Source of the DNA: Alkalicoccus sp.
Lineage (GTDB): Bacteria; Bacillota; Bacilli; Bacillales; Salisediminibacteriaceae
Assembly: GCA_007692495.1 (NCBI GenBank)
Contig: REBZ01000152.1
Location: forward strand, 80,626-144,625
Reading direction: 5' to 3'
DNA length: 64,000 nt
The notes below the pieces were generated by a model, which searched no databases, was not told the DNA's origin, and worked only from the letters and a program-made list of their open reading frames with translations. This document shows, piece by piece, positions 40,816 through 51,922 of the stretch (the first letter of the stretch is position 1; the number at the start of each line of letters is the position of its first letter). A program made the position numbers and the translations under genes.

Positions 40816-42331
40816 ATTACTAAAAAAGATGGGATATCATTCTTTCCGTCCCGGTCAGCGGGAAATAATTGAAAAGGTACTCGAAGGAGAAAATGTGTTT
40901 GCAATGCTTCCCACAGGGAGTGGAAAAACTTTATGCTATTATCTCCCTTCAAAAATGATGGAAGGGCTCGTTGTAGTTATTTCTCCGCTTGTATCTTTAA
41001 TGAATGATCAGGTGACACAGCTTAAAAGTCAGGGGGAGAAAAGAGCGGCCCAGCTCACAAGTATGCAGTCCTATCAAGAGCGTATGGAAGTGGCAGACAA
41101 ATTTGACCAGTGGAACCTCCTGTATTTATCACCGGAAATGCTCTCCTCCAAATTTGTTCAGAACCTTTTAGCAAAGCGGAGCATTTCTTTATTTGTCGTG
41201 GACGAAGCACACTGTATTTCACAGTGGGGTCATGAATTCCGTCCGGACTACCAGGATCTCGGCAGCTGGGTAAACAAACTTCAATCCCCTCCCGTATTGG
41301 CATTGACGGCGACAGCTACGAAAGAAGTTAAAGATGATATTTTAAAACAGCTTAATATGGAAGATGCGTTTATTGTGGAACAATCGATAGACAGGCCTAA
41401 TATCTTCCTGGAAGTGCGGCACGCCTCATCCCGGGAGGAAAAGCTGGCTATCCTGCTCGAAGAAATTAAACAGCTGCCAAAACCATGTATCGTATACACC
41501 GGAACCCGCTCAGCAGCAGAAATGCTTGCCGGAAAGATAGGTTTTTCAGAATCCGCAGCGTATCACGGCGGCATGACTGCAGAGGAACGAAATTTGATAC
41601 AGACCCAGTTTATAAACAACGAGCTGGACATACTGACAGCTACGAACGCTTTTGGCATGGGTATCAATAAACCGGATGTCCGGGCCGTCATTCATATGCA
41701 GATGCCTGCTTCCATTGAACACTACGTGCAGGAAATAGGCCGGGCAGGGAGAGATGGTGGACCGAGCAAGGCGGTGATTTTTTATTCGGAAGAAGATATG
41801 CATCTTCCTCTTGCCTTTATCGAAGCAGAGTTTCCCGAAGAGGGCTGGCTGGGGAAATTTGTCCTTAACCCGGCAATGCATGGCAGACAGCTGGAGGATA
41901 TACGTTTTTATACCGATGTTTCCGATACAATGTTTCGTATGATTAAAGCCCATCTTGAAAAAGAAGGACTCGTGAACGAAGGGAAAATTGTTTATTCGGA
42001 TAATGCGGAAAAAATATGCAGGAAACTGGAAAAACGGTACGAAAGCCGCCAAAGGGAAAAATACCGTCAACTTACGTCGATGCAGCAGTACGTGCAGTCC
42101 CGCGGCTGTTTAAGAAAAGAAATACTTTCGTTTTTTAAGGAAGATCTTCTTAAAAAGCCCAATCCCTGCTGTTCAGCGTGTGGTAATATGGTTTGGCCAA
42201 ATGAGTACTACCAGACAGGAAGTATAAGAGAAAAATCATGGCAGCATCGGCTGGAGGAGCTGTTTTTTCCAGAAGGGAGAGGGAGAAAGTATGAGCAGAC
42301 AGGCAGAAATAATCCGCAGGCTCTCGGATAA
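40808..42331 (+). CDS. recQ: RecQ-family ATP-dependent DNA helicase
   Basis: [77 protein letters not shown]. Confidence 0.95.
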   Translation: MDKLLKKMGYHSFRPGQREIIEKVLEGENVFAMLPTGSGKTLCYYLPSKMMEGLVVVISPLVSLMNDQVTQLKSQGEKRAAQLTSMQSYQERMEVADKFDQWNLLYLSPEMLSSKFVQNLLAKRSISLFVVDEAHCISQWGHEFRPDYQDLGSWVNKLQSPPVLALTATATKEVKDDILKQLNMEDAFIVEQSIDRPNIFLEVRHASSREEKLAILLEEIKQLPKPCIVYTGTRSAAEMLAGKIGFSESAAYHGGMTAEERNLIQTQFINNELDILTATNAFGMGINKPDVRAVIHMQMPASIEHYVQEIGRAGRDGGPSKAVIFYSEEDMHLPLAFIEAEFPEEGWLGKFVLNPAMHGRQLEDIRFYTDVSDTMFRMIKAHLEKEGLVNEGKIVYSDNAEKICRKLEKRYESRQREKYRQLTSMQQYVQSRGCLRKEILSFFKEDLLKKPNPCCSACGNMVWPNEYYQTGSIREKSWQHRLEELFFPEGRGRKYEQTGRNNPQALG

Positions 42332-42860
42332 AGAACTTTACGCAAACTTATATCTGACCCAGACGATGATCTTAACCGCAGCGCTGATTCTGGCATTTTT
42401 TCTTCAGGGGAGTGTGTTTGCTCCATTTTTTCTGATCGATATTACGTGGCAGGCGACGCTGATAGGAGCAGGGTTTGCCGCTGCTGTCCTGATGATCGAA
42501 TTTCTATGCTATTACACGCTTCCTAAAAAATGGTTTGATGATGGAGGTGTAAATGAAAGAATTTTTCGTAGAATGCCTCCGCTTCAAATTATTGGGCTGA
42601 GTATGCTGGTGGCTTTATCAGAAGAACTGCTTTTCCGTGGGGTTCTGCAGACAGAATTCGGGATTGTTGCAGCTTCGCTGATATTTGCTTTAATACATAT
42701 CAGATATTTATCCAAGTGGTTTTTATTTTTATTTGTTATAGTTATGAGTTTTTCTCTTGGTCTTCTTTTTATGTGGACTGAAAATTTATGGACCGTTATT
42801 ACGGCCCATTTCCTGATTGATGCTGTCCTGGGACTGTTAATCCGCTATCGTAACAGATAA
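42291..42860 (+). CDS. CPBP-family intramembrane metalloprotease (YpbD-like)
   Basis: [13 protein letters not shown] (EExxxR), [17 protein letters not shown] motifs. Confidence 0.88.
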   Translation: MSRQAEIIRRLSDKELYANLYLTQTMILTAALILAFFLQGSVFAPFFLIDITWQATLIGAGFAAAVLMIEFLCYYTLPKKWFDDGGVNERIFRRMPPLQIIGLSMLVALSEELLFRGVLQTEFGIVAASLIFALIHIRYLSKWFLFLFVIVMSFSLGLLFMWTENLWTVITAHFLIDAVLGLLIRYRNR

Positions 42861-42927
42861 ACTGCTCGGGAGGATATAGCAATAAAAGGGAATTAGTGGT
42901 ATTATATAGAGAGAACAAGGAAGGGAG

Positions 42928-43152
42928 ATGATGCAGTTGATGCCTGAACGCTTGGATCATGAATCTGTTAATGAAGAGAGCATGGCTCCTCTTCCCTCAA
43001 GAAAAAATATGCCCCGAAGAAAAAAAGTGTACCGGAGTCTTCCGAGGAAGAAAAAGAAAAAGCCGGTCCAACTATCTTTTTTTAAAGTTTGGCTTGTTCT
43101 CTTTTTCACACTGGTAACCGCTGTTGCTACATACCCGGTATGGGGAAGCTAG
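42928..43152 (+). CDS. Short basic single-TM protein at the ypbE position (no LysM domain)
   Basis: RBS gggagatg; RKKVYRSLPRKKKKKPVQLSFFKVWLVLFFTLVTAVATYPVW. Confidence 0.6.
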   Translation: MMQLMPERLDHESVNEESMAPLPSRKNMPRRKKVYRSLPRKKKKKPVQLSFFKVWLVLFFTLVTAVATYPVWGS

Positions 43153-43218
43153 CTCTCAGAAAGTAAACAAGGAGTTTGACAGGCTTCTATAAGAAAGCAG
43201 TGGTGTTAATAATACTTT

Positions 43219-43246
43219 TCAGCCGGTGGCCGTGCTGCCGGTTTTT
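43219..43246 (+). terminator. Terminator after the short TM protein
   Basis: agccggtggccgtgctgccggttttttg hairpin with GU pairs and T-run. Confidence 0.75.
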
Positions 43247-43264
43247 TGTCTGCTTTTTATGAAG

Positions 43265-43350
43265 TGGCTTTGTTAAAGTTCGCTGATTATGATCATTATA
43301 GATAACATAACTGCCATGCAGGAGATGCCCTTAAAACCTTATAGAATTTC
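43265..43350 (+). repeat. Family B left-end fragment B4
   Basis: gttaaagttcgctgattatgatc matches gataaagttcgctgttgatgactc of B3. Confidence 0.4.
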
Positions 43351-43656
43351 AACAGAGACACTGATGCAGCATCATTGCACCATGATGGGTGAAAAGGCCC
43401 TTTATCGTAATGGAACCTCCTGCCTGAACAGGAGGAACTCCGGGGCGGTAAAGGCCGGGCGGAAGAAATCAGCTGAAGCCGGCCCGCCCGGAAAGCTTCC
43501 CTATGGAAACGAAGGCGGCCGGTCATTACTTATCTGCTTTATTTTCAAGGCAGCCTTTGAAGAACGTGGTTATTACTCACAACGTAAGCTCGGTGTAAGC
43601 CGCAGGCACCTTTTATTTCAAAACCAGATATTAACGGGACTCATGTATTAAAACAA

Positions 43657-45123
43657 TTATGAATCATCGGTCTCCTTAAACATGTGTATAGCACGTTTTC
43701 TTTCTTCCTTATGATCCACACTCGGTGCAGGATAATCTTTTCCGATAATACACTCTGCTTCTTTCTGTTCCTGATCGTTCATTTTATGTGGTTCATGAAT
43801 ATATTTTTTGTCTGTATTTTTTAATTCAGGGACGTATTTTTTAACAAAAGCACCTTCAGGATCAAACCTGATCCCCTGTCGGACAGGGCTGAAAACACGA
43901 AAGTAGGGAGCGGCATCTGTGCCGACTGAAGAAGCCCACTGCCATCCACCAATGTTTGAAGCGGGATCATGATCAATCAGCTTTTCTCGAAAGTATGCTT
44001 CCCCTTTACGCCAGTCCATCTGGTAATCTTTTGTGAGAAAAGATGCAGTAATCATCCGGAGCCGGTTGTGCATCCAGCCGACTTCATTCAGCTGTCTCAT
44101 TCCGGCATCCACTATAGGAAAACCTGTCCGTCCATCTTTCCATTTCTGAAAAAGATCTTCATCTTCACGCCAGGGCAGGCCTCTGTATTTCTCCTGAAAT
44201 TCCTTTGTTTCCACTTCAGGGAAATGATGAAGAATCATTGTATAAAAATCACGCCAGGCGATTTCCTTAATAAAGGCTTCAGGTCCCTTGGAGGAATGAT
44301 TTTCTCTTGTACTGTCTGCTGCTTTATATACCCGTCTTGCAGAAAGTGCTCCTGTTCTAAGATAAGGAGAGAGACGGCTTGTCCCTGCTTTCTCTGGAAG
44401 ATCCCTTGATTTATGGTAATGAGGGAGCACCTTTTGACAAAAGTATTCAAGCCGGTTTCTACCGGCTTCTTCTCCAAGAAGCTGCCAAGTTCTAGTGCAG
44501 CGCTTCAATACTTCTTTCCATTCTCGTTCGCTTGCTTCATCCAGCGCTTTCAGCCGTGCATACCTTGCTCGAATGTCCTCAGATACGGCAGAGTGAATAT
44601 CTGGTTTTTCTGCCTGCATCCAGCGGCGCGAATAAGGAGTGTAGACCTTGTACGGGCTTCCGTCATTTTTCATAATTTCGTGAGGCTGATGTACATAATT
44701 CCCCGGGGTGCGGACGAGGCAGGCACCATTATCTACGATGATTCTGCGGGCTTCTTCGTCCCGGGAAACTGCAAAAGACGTGTGTTCTTCTGCACAAAAA
44801 ACTGTATGTACACTGCCCGCCTTGTCAAAAAGAAGCTGGAAAGCTTTCTGGACAGATCCGCTTAATACGTGGAGCTTCATCTCTTTTTCTTTACACTGCC
44901 GGGCGAAAGTTTCCACTGTCTGAAAAAAATAATCGCTGCTGAGATCAATATGTGAAGAGAAGTCAGGGTGAAGATGGAAGATAAAGATTAGTTCTCCGTC
45001 AGCCTTTTCCGCTTCACGTAAGGCATGATAAAGAGCGGGGTTGTCATCAAAGCGGAAGTCATTACGAAACCAGACGACGAATTTACTGACAGTCAATTGC
45101 AGCACCTCCATGATTCGATTCAT
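43657..45123 (-). CDS. phr: Deoxyribodipyrimidine photolyase / cryptochrome family
   Basis: VVWFRNDFRFDDNPAL, WRDFYTMILHHFP, GFPIVDAGMRQLNEVGWMHNRLRMITASFLTKDYQMDWRKGEAYF. Confidence 0.95.
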   Translation of the reverse strand: MNRIMEVLQLTVSKFVVWFRNDFRFDDNPALYHALREAEKADGELIFIFHLHPDFSSHIDLSSDYFFQTVETFARQCKEKEMKLHVLSGSVQKAFQLLFDKAGSVHTVFCAEEHTSFAVSRDEEARRIIVDNGACLVRTPGNYVHQPHEIMKNDGSPYKVYTPYSRRWMQAEKPDIHSAVSEDIRARYARLKALDEASEREWKEVLKRCTRTWQLLGEEAGRNRLEYFCQKVLPHYHKSRDLPEKAGTSRLSPYLRTGALSARRVYKAADSTRENHSSKGPEAFIKEIAWRDFYTMILHHFPEVETKEFQEKYRGLPWREDEDLFQKWKDGRTGFPIVDAGMRQLNEVGWMHNRLRMITASFLTKDYQMDWRKGEAYFREKLIDHDPASNIGGWQWASSVGTDAAPYFRVFSPVRQGIRFDPEGAFVKKYVPELKNTDKKYIHEPHKMNDQEQKEAECIIGKDYPAPSVDHKEERKRAIHMFKETDDS

Positions 45124-45348
45124 ACCCGTACGAAACGGACATGCTCTATTAACATTACCTTAATTACCGGGCTGAAAACCTTACACGGGAACGAGCTTTT
45201 AAAAAACGGCAGTAAAATTTAAATGAATCTGACGGTATTTTCCCGCATTTCCTCAAAAGCTTAGGCGTGAATTTTGGCCGATCTAAAAATGAGTTTACTT
45301 TTGAAGTGCGGGAAGGTTCCGGCACAGGCGGATCAACTGTCCGCACAC

Positions 45349-45366
45349 ATAAAGTATATACTTTAT
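45349..45366. promoter_or_regulatory. 18-bp perfect palindrome in the phr-fhs divergent intergenic region
   Basis: ATAAAGTATATACTTTAT. Confidence 0.4.
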
Positions 45367-45569
45367 TTATACAAACAGCTGAATTTATTTTCGTGTAAAA
45401 GAATTATTTTCTATATTTTTCATCCATAATAACTACTTCTTCCGTACCATAAAAATTTCACCGGCCTTTGAACAACCCTTTAAGAAAACGTTTACATGCT
45501 GTCTTGCAGAGATTTCCTGAATTGTTTATGATAGATACAGAAAGAATAAAACATAGAGGAGCGTTATGT

Positions 45570-47243
45570 ATGAAAGTACCTTCCGATATTGAAATAGCTC
45601 AGCAGGCAGAGATGATGAGGATAACAGAAATAGCTGAAAAGCTCGGAATACAAGAAAATGAAGTAGAGCCGTATGGTCATTATAAAGGGAAGCTCTCTCT
45701 GGACATACTACATAGGAAAAAAGAAGATGAAGACGGAAAGGTAATACTCGTAACAGCTGTCAACCCGACACCAGCAGGTGAAGGGAAATCGACTGTGACG
45801 GTGGGGCTCGGCCAGGCGCTGAATAAAGTCGGAAAAAAAGCAGTGGTTGCTCTGAGGGAACCTTCACTCGGACCTACAATGGGGATGAAGGGAGGAGCCT
45901 GCGGTGGAGGTTATTCTCAGGTAGTACCTATGGAAGATATAAATCTCCATTTCACAGGCGATATTCACGCTATCACGACAGCTCATAATGCTCTCACCGC
46001 TCTTGTGGATAATCACATTCACCGTGGTAACGAACTCGGGCTCGATGTTCGAAAACTTACCTGGAAAAGAGTAATGGATATGAATGACCGCTCCCTGCGT
46101 CAAGTTGTAGCCGGTCTTGGAGGACCTCTGCAGGGGGTACCGCATGAAACCGGTTTTGATATTACAGTGGCTTCAGAATTAATGGCTGTTTTATGTCTTG
46201 CTGACAGTATTAAAGATCTCAGGAACAGAATCAGAAAAATAGTAATTGGCTACACCTATGAAGATGAACCGGTTACCGTAGCCGATCTCGGGGTGGAAGG
46301 AGCCCTCACACTTTTATTAAAAGATGCTTTGAAACCAAATCTAGTTCAGACGCTGGAAAACACACCTGCTCTCATTCACGGGGGACCGTTTGCGAATATC
46401 GCCCACGGCTGCAACAGTGTGCTTGCTACTAAAATGGCTTCAAAACTGGGAGATTACGTAGTTACAGAAGCCGGGTTCGGTGCTGATCTCGGGGCGGAAA
46501 AATTTCTTAATATCAAAACGAGGGCTGGTAACATTGAGCCGGCTCTTGTGGTTGTCGTAGCTACTATCCGTGCGCTGAAAATGCACGGGGGTGTTCCGAA
46601 AGACAATTTGAAAGAAGAAAACACGAATGCGCTGCAGAAAGGTCTTGCCAACCTGGAAAAGCATATTGAATCCATCCATTCTTTTGGTCTCCCACACGTT
46701 GTCGCTATTAACCGTTTTTCACATGATACACCAGCAGAAATAGAAATTCTCCAGGAGTTCTGCTATTCACGTAATATTCAGGTGGAACTGGCGGACGTAT
46801 GGGAAAATGGAGGAGAGGGAGGAAAAAAACTGGCAGAGAAAGTATTGGAAGAGATACAGAAACCTTCGAATTTTTCACCTCTTTATTCACTTGACCTGCC
46901 GGTCGAACAAAAAATCAACAATATAGCAACCGCCGTTTACGGAGCCGATGGAGTAAACTTTTCTTCCAAAGCGGCCGGTCAGCTGAAGAAAATAAAAGAG
47001 CACGGCTGGGATAACCTTCCTGTATGTATGGCCAAAACCCAGTACTCTCTTTCTGACGACCCGGCTCAATTCGGGCGTCCGCAGAATTTCCGTATCACGG
47101 TAAGGGAGCTGCGTGTTTCCGCCGGAGCTGGATTTATCGTTGCTTTAACCGGGAACGTCATGACAATGCCTGGACTCCCAAAGCGCCCCGGTGCGCTTGA
47201 TATGGATGTAAATGATGAAGGAGGAGCCGTAGGGCTGTTTTAG
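45570..47243 (+). CDS. fhs: Formate-tetrahydrofolate ligase
   Basis: [63 protein letters not shown] 45570 with gaggag RBS. Confidence 0.96.
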   Translation: MKVPSDIEIAQQAEMMRITEIAEKLGIQENEVEPYGHYKGKLSLDILHRKKEDEDGKVILVTAVNPTPAGEGKSTVTVGLGQALNKVGKKAVVALREPSLGPTMGMKGGACGGGYSQVVPMEDINLHFTGDIHAITTAHNALTALVDNHIHRGNELGLDVRKLTWKRVMDMNDRSLRQVVAGLGGPLQGVPHETGFDITVASELMAVLCLADSIKDLRNRIRKIVIGYTYEDEPVTVADLGVEGALTLLLKDALKPNLVQTLENTPALIHGGPFANIAHGCNSVLATKMASKLGDYVVTEAGFGADLGAEKFLNIKTRAGNIEPALVVVVATIRALKMHGGVPKDNLKEENTNALQKGLANLEKHIESIHSFGLPHVVAINRFSHDTPAEIEILQEFCYSRNIQVELADVWENGGEGGKKLAEKVLEEIQKPSNFSPLYSLDLPVEQKINNIATAVYGADGVNFSSKAAGQLKKIKEHGWDNLPVCMAKTQYSLSDDPAQFGRPQNFRITVRELRVSAGAGFIVALTGNVMTMPGLPKRPGALDMDVNDEGGAVGLF

Positions 47244-47453
47244 CAGCCGCCGGCAGCAGCTTAAACAGTGCCTGAAGGCTGGCAGTATTTAAGAAAACAA
47301 GATGCTTTCCTGAAGGATGGTACGATTTTTCACGAAAATAAGAACCGGATTTTAACATGGCTCTGCCAGGATAAAATCGAAAGAGTCTCAGCTGTCTTCT
47401 TAACCCGGCGCTGTGGTACGATAAAAGTACTTACAGGTCAGTTGGAGGAGAAG

Positions 47454-48203
47454 ATGCTGAGACTTTTTATTATTGCAGGTGCAGCAGGAGCGGCTCTTAT
47501 TGCTTTTATGTTTATCCGGGCAGGCAGAACAAATATATGCAGGCATGAATTTGCTGTTCTTAAGGAAGGGTGCAGTCAGAATTTACTTTTTATTTCTGAT
47601 ATTCACAACAGAGCTGTAAAGGAAAAAGATCTGCTCACAGGCGAAGAAATCGATGCTGTACTGATAGGGGGAGATCTTACGGAATCGGGAACCCGCACCG
47701 GTGTCATTGATCGCAATCTGGCTCGGCTGGCATCTGTTGGACCATTATACTTCGTATGGGGAAACAATGATTATCAGAGAAGAAAAGTACTGCAGAGGCT
47801 GTTCCAAAAATACTCCGTTACAGAGCTGAACAATTCCAGTGTTCCTATGGGAGGCGGATGCTGGACACTTGCAGGTATAGAATACCGCAGTCTTCAGCTG
47901 GACAGCCTTACTAAAGCGCTCGAAAAAGCCGCCAGTCCCGTTGTATTAATGAGCCACGGTCCGGATATTAAAGAGGAGCTGGACAGTGCTGATAATATTA
48001 AGCTTGTACTGGCAGGTCATACGCATGGCGGTCAAATAAGGCTAGGATTTTATGCGCCGGCCCCTCTCGGAGGAATTACTGTGGAGAAAGGCGTGTCCAT
48101 TCTTATTTCCAACGGCTACGGAACTACAAAACTGCCACTTCGTCTTGGAGCACCGCCTCAGCTGCATTTTATCAGGCTGACAGAGAAAAAGGGCGCTGCT
48201 TGA
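47454..48203 (+). CDS. Metallophosphoesterase (YpbG-like)
   Basis: LFISDIHN, IGGDLTESG, WGNNDY, LAGHTHGGQIRLG. Confidence 0.92.
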   Translation: MLRLFIIAGAAGAALIAFMFIRAGRTNICRHEFAVLKEGCSQNLLFISDIHNRAVKEKDLLTGEEIDAVLIGGDLTESGTRTGVIDRNLARLASVGPLYFVWGNNDYQRRKVLQRLFQKYSVTELNNSSVPMGGGCWTLAGIEYRSLQLDSLTKALEKAASPVVLMSHGPDIKEELDSADNIKLVLAGHTHGGQIRLGFYAPAPLGGITVEKGVSILISNGYGTTKLPLRLGAPPQLHFIRLTEKKGAA

Positions 48204-48278
48204 AGTATTACCAGCTTTCCTATATCCTTGGTTAAATGTGAAACTTTATAAATATATGAGAAGCAGGTGACTTGTGCG

Positions 48279-49178
48279 ATGAGCGAGCCGCAGGGAAAAT
48301 ACAATATAAAAGCAGTATCAAACCTGCTTGGAATACATTCCGGAACGCTCCGGGCCTGGGAGCGCCGGTATAAGATTATAGAGCCGGTCAGAAATGAGGC
48401 CGGTCACAGGCTGTACAGCGAAGATCATATCAGGATTCTTAAGTGGATAGTAAATAAAGTTAACAGCGGGTTTACTATTGGACAGGCAGTCGATCTTCTT
48501 AATAATAAAGACGAACCGGCATTTATAGAACCCGACCCGAGAATGACGGATCAAATGGACATTATGAAAGAAAAACTTCTGCATGAACTTCTGCAGTTTA
48601 ACGAAAGCGGATCAAATGAGTTAATCGACAGGGCCTTCGGGCTTTTCTCGACTGACAAAGTGCTTATAAGAATACTTGGGAGTATTTTGGCAGAAGTGGG
48701 AAACCGGTGGGAAAAAGGGATGATTACAACAGCTCATGAGCATTTCGTTACGTCGCTTATCCGTACGAGAATCGGTATGGTGTTTCACACACTTCCGGTC
48801 AACAGTTTTCTTCCAAAAGCTGTATGTGTCTGTGGTCCCGACGAGAATCATGAAATTGGGCTTCTGATCTTTACGTACTTTCTAAAAAAGCGGGGATATG
48901 AAACGATTTATCTCGGTGCAGGCATCCCCGAAACGGATTTCTATAAAGTAGTCGCAGATGTGGGAGCAGGGTTCGCTATCGTATCTACTACTCTCGCAGA
49001 GAACCTTCCGAAGACTCTCGCGATGGCCGAATCGCTGGCTGACCGTAATAAAAGTGTCAAGATAGGGCTTGGAGGAAAAGCGTTGAATTACATGAAAGAA
49101 GCTGATAAAAAAAAGTTCAGTGAAATGCTCATCGGGGAAACGGAGAAAGACTGGACAACATGGTTAAAAGAGCAGTGA
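48279..49178 (+). CDS. CarH/LitR-type MerR regulator with cobalamin-binding photoreceptor domain
   Basis: MerR HTH (YNIKAVSNLLGIHSGTLRAWERRYKIIEPVRNEAGHRLYSEDHI), W-X9-E-H (WEKGMITTAHEH), E-x-H-x2-G (ENHEIG), STTL, GLGGKAL. Confidence 0.93.
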   Translation: MSEPQGKYNIKAVSNLLGIHSGTLRAWERRYKIIEPVRNEAGHRLYSEDHIRILKWIVNKVNSGFTIGQAVDLLNNKDEPAFIEPDPRMTDQMDIMKEKLLHELLQFNESGSNELIDRAFGLFSTDKVLIRILGSILAEVGNRWEKGMITTAHEHFVTSLIRTRIGMVFHTLPVNSFLPKAVCVCGPDENHEIGLLIFTYFLKKRGYETIYLGAGIPETDFYKVVADVGAGFAIVSTTLAENLPKTLAMAESLADRNKSVKIGLGGKALNYMKEADKKKFSEMLIGETEKDWTTWLKEQ

Positions 49179-49337
49179 AAACTGCTCTTTTTTTATAAAT
49201 CAGGCCTGATTGTTAAGAAGGAGTTATGAATTAGCAAAAGACAGTGGAAAAAAGCCGGAGACTTCTTTATAGTTAGAGGTGAGAGAAATATATAACTCGG
49301 AAGTAAATACCGAATCAACACGTAGAGGTGAATTTTA

Positions 49338-50630
49338 ATGGCAGAGAAATCTGGACACGCAAAAGAAGCTGAGCATGCTGAGCATCATGAAAAAGAAATT
49401 AATGTGCTTGAAGCCACGCAGACAGTGATTCATAAAGCACTTGGAAAGCTTGGTTTTTCGGAGGAAGTATACGAGCTTATGAAAGAGCCTATGCGGATGC
49501 TTACTGTGCGTATTCCTGTCAGAATGGATGATGGGTCTACAAAAATTTTCACTGGTTTCCGGGCACAGCATAACGACGCGGTTGGACCGACAAAGGGTGG
49601 AGTACGTTTTCATCCGGATGTAACCGAAACAGAAGTGAAAGCGCTTTCTATATGGATGAGCCTTAAAGCAGGTATTGTTGATCTGCCGTACGGTGGCGGA
49701 AAAGGAGGCATCATCTGTGATCCGCGGAACATGTCTTTTCCGGAAGTAGAACGCCTCAGCCGGGGATACGTCCGCGCAATCAGTCAAATAGTAGGACCTA
49801 CGAAAGATATTCCGGCGCCCGACGTACTGACGAACTCGCAGATTATGGCGTGGATGATGGACGAATACAGCAGAATAAAGGAATTTGATTCTCCTGGATT
49901 TATTACTGGTAAACCAATCGTTCTCGGCGGATCCCACGGAAGAGAATCCGCAACGGCAAAAGGCGTGACGATCTGTATCAGAGAAGCGGCTAAACGAAGG
50001 GGTATCGAGCTTCAGGGAGCGCGTATAGTGATTCAAGGATTCGGTAACGCCGGAAGTTTTCTGGCGAAATTCATGCACGATGCCGGGGCCCTGGTGGTAG
50101 GGATCTCTGATGTTCAGGGGGCTCTCTACGATCCCGAGGGACTTGATATAGATTACCTGCTGGACAGAAGAGACAGCTTCGGGACGGTTTCCAACTTATT
50201 CAAAAACACTATAAGCAACAAGGAACTTTTGGAGATGGACTGTGATATCCTTGTACCGGCAGCGATTGAAAACCAGATTACGGAGGATAATGCTGATAGA
50301 ATTAAAGCAAGTATCATCGTAGAGGCAGCCAACGGCCCGACTACGATGAAAGCTACGGAAATGCTCTATAATAGAGGTATTCTGCTCGTGCCGGATGTTC
50401 TCGCCAGTTCCGGCGGAGTGACAGTATCCTATTTCGAATGGGTGCAGAATAACCAAGGGTATTACTGGACCGAAGAAGAAGTGGGAACCCGGCTGGAAAA
50501 AGTTATGATTTCCGGTTTTGAAAATGTTTACCGAGTGGCCCAGATGCGTAACGTTGATATGAGACTCGCCGCCTATATGGTCGGTGTCCGGAAGATGGCG
50601 GAAGCGAGCCGGTTCCGGGGATGGATTTAA
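49338..50630 (+). CDS. gudB: NAD-specific glutamate dehydrogenase
   Basis: GPTKGGVRFHPDVTETEVKALSIWMSLKAGIVDLPYGGGKGGI, synteny before ypdA. Confidence 0.95.
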   Translation: MAEKSGHAKEAEHAEHHEKEINVLEATQTVIHKALGKLGFSEEVYELMKEPMRMLTVRIPVRMDDGSTKIFTGFRAQHNDAVGPTKGGVRFHPDVTETEVKALSIWMSLKAGIVDLPYGGGKGGIICDPRNMSFPEVERLSRGYVRAISQIVGPTKDIPAPDVLTNSQIMAWMMDEYSRIKEFDSPGFITGKPIVLGGSHGRESATAKGVTICIREAAKRRGIELQGARIVIQGFGNAGSFLAKFMHDAGALVVGISDVQGALYDPEGLDIDYLLDRRDSFGTVSNLFKNTISNKELLEMDCDILVPAAIENQITEDNADRIKASIIVEAANGPTTMKATEMLYNRGILLVPDVLASSGGVTVSYFEWVQNNQGYYWTEEEVGTRLEKVMISGFENVYRVAQMRNVDMRLAAYMVGVRKMAEASRFRGWI

Positions 50631-50830
50631 AATAAAATATTCGTTATACTATAAGCAGCTGTCCCCGGTCACATCGGGACAGCTCTTTTCTGTTTTTATT
50701 CTGCCTCCAGGGTGATTAATATAGAATAGCTGTTCAACACTGAAGAATGTGCTGGATGAAAGTAAAGAAATAAATCGTTACACGGGAAGACTCGATTTTA
50801 AGAGGAATGACGCTTATCACAGAAAGGAGT

Positions 50831-51835
50831 ATGAGTGTGCAGCAGGAAAAAGCAATTATAATTGGAGCAGGACCATGCGGATTATCTGCAGCAATTGAAA
50901 TGCAGGAAAAAGGAATCGAGACTCTCGTTATTGATAAAGGGAATCTGGTAAACGCTATTTACAACTATCCGACTCATCAGCAGTTTTTCAGCACGAGTGA
51001 AAAACTTTCCATCGGAGGGATTCCCTTTTACAGTACGGAACGTAAACCTAAAAGGAATGAGGCGCTCGTATATTACCGTAAAGTTGCAGAAGAAAAAAAG
51101 ATCCGTATTAATTCTTATGAAGAAGTGACATCAGTCGTTGACAGAGATGACGGAACGTTTGAACTGAGTACTATTAAAAAAGGAACAGAAAAAAAATACG
51201 CAGCAGAATTCATTGTCGTAGCAACAGGTTACTACGATTCACCTAATTATATGAGGATTCCCGGGGAAAATCTTCCTCACGTACAACATTATTTTCACGA
51301 GGCCCATCCCTTTTTTAACCAGAAAACAGCAGTTATAGGCGGTAAAAACTCAGCTGTCGACGCAGCACTGGAACTCGAAAAAGCAGGGGCGGAAGTGACT
51401 GTTTATTATAGAGGCAGTGATTACTCCAAAAGTGTAAAGCCATGGATCCTTCCAGAATTCGATTCTTTAGTGAGGAACGGAAATATAAAAATGCATTTTA
51501 ACACGGAAGTCATTGAAATTACTTCCGAAAAAGTGATTTATAATGAAAATGGGAAAGAACATCATAATAGAGCCGATTTTGTTTTCGCAATGACAGGCTA
51601 CCATCCTGATCACAGCTTTATAAGGGGGATGGGAGTTCAAGTGGATGACCTGACCGGAAGACCTCATTTCAATCCAAAAACAATGGAAACAAATATAAAG
51701 GGTATTTTTATCGCCGGGGTCATAGCCGCAGGGAACAACGCCAACGAAATATTTATTGAAAACGGCCGCTGGCACGGAAAGTATATTGCAGAAGCCTGCC
51801 TCTCGAAAGAAAAATCAGACTCTGCTTCAAGGTAG
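50831..51835 (+). CDS. ypdA: YpdA-family putative bacillithiol disulfide reductase
   Basis: AIIIGAGPCGLSAAIEMQEKGIETLVIDKGNLVNAIYNYPTHQQFFSTSEKLSIGGIPF. Confidence 0.93.
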   Translation: MSVQQEKAIIIGAGPCGLSAAIEMQEKGIETLVIDKGNLVNAIYNYPTHQQFFSTSEKLSIGGIPFYSTERKPKRNEALVYYRKVAEEKKIRINSYEEVTSVVDRDDGTFELSTIKKGTEKKYAAEFIVVATGYYDSPNYMRIPGENLPHVQHYFHEAHPFFNQKTAVIGGKNSAVDAALELEKAGAEVTVYYRGSDYSKSVKPWILPEFDSLVRNGNIKMHFNTEVIEITSEKVIYNENGKEHHNRADFVFAMTGYHPDHSFIRGMGVQVDDLTGRPHFNPKTMETNIKGIFIAGVIAAGNNANEIFIENGRWHGKYIAEACLSKEKSDSASR

Positions 51836-51855
51836 TGTAAACGTATTGAAACTGT

Positions 51856-51883
51856 CGTTATTCCCGCTGCAGCGGGAATAACG
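51856..51883. terminator. Perfect 28-nt palindrome between ypdA and ansA (terminator-like)
   Basis: CGTTATTCCCGCTGCAGCGGGAATAACG followed by cagaattttta. Confidence 0.6.
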
Positions 51884-51922
51884 CAGAATTTTTACAGCTG
51901 ATCTGTTACGAGGAGGATTGAA

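Noticed and set aside
41546-42070. 174-aa minus-strand ORF
   Set aside because: Antisense shadow of recQ, which has full helicase motifs.
43289-43651. 120-aa plus-strand ORF
   Set aside because: Lies in repeat-derived intergenic DNA after a terminator; no convincing RBS or domain.
44413-44865. 150-aa plus-strand ORF
   Set aside because: Antisense to the photolyase gene; no recognisable domain.
49335-50078. 247-aa minus-strand ORF
   Set aside because: Antisense shadow of gudB.
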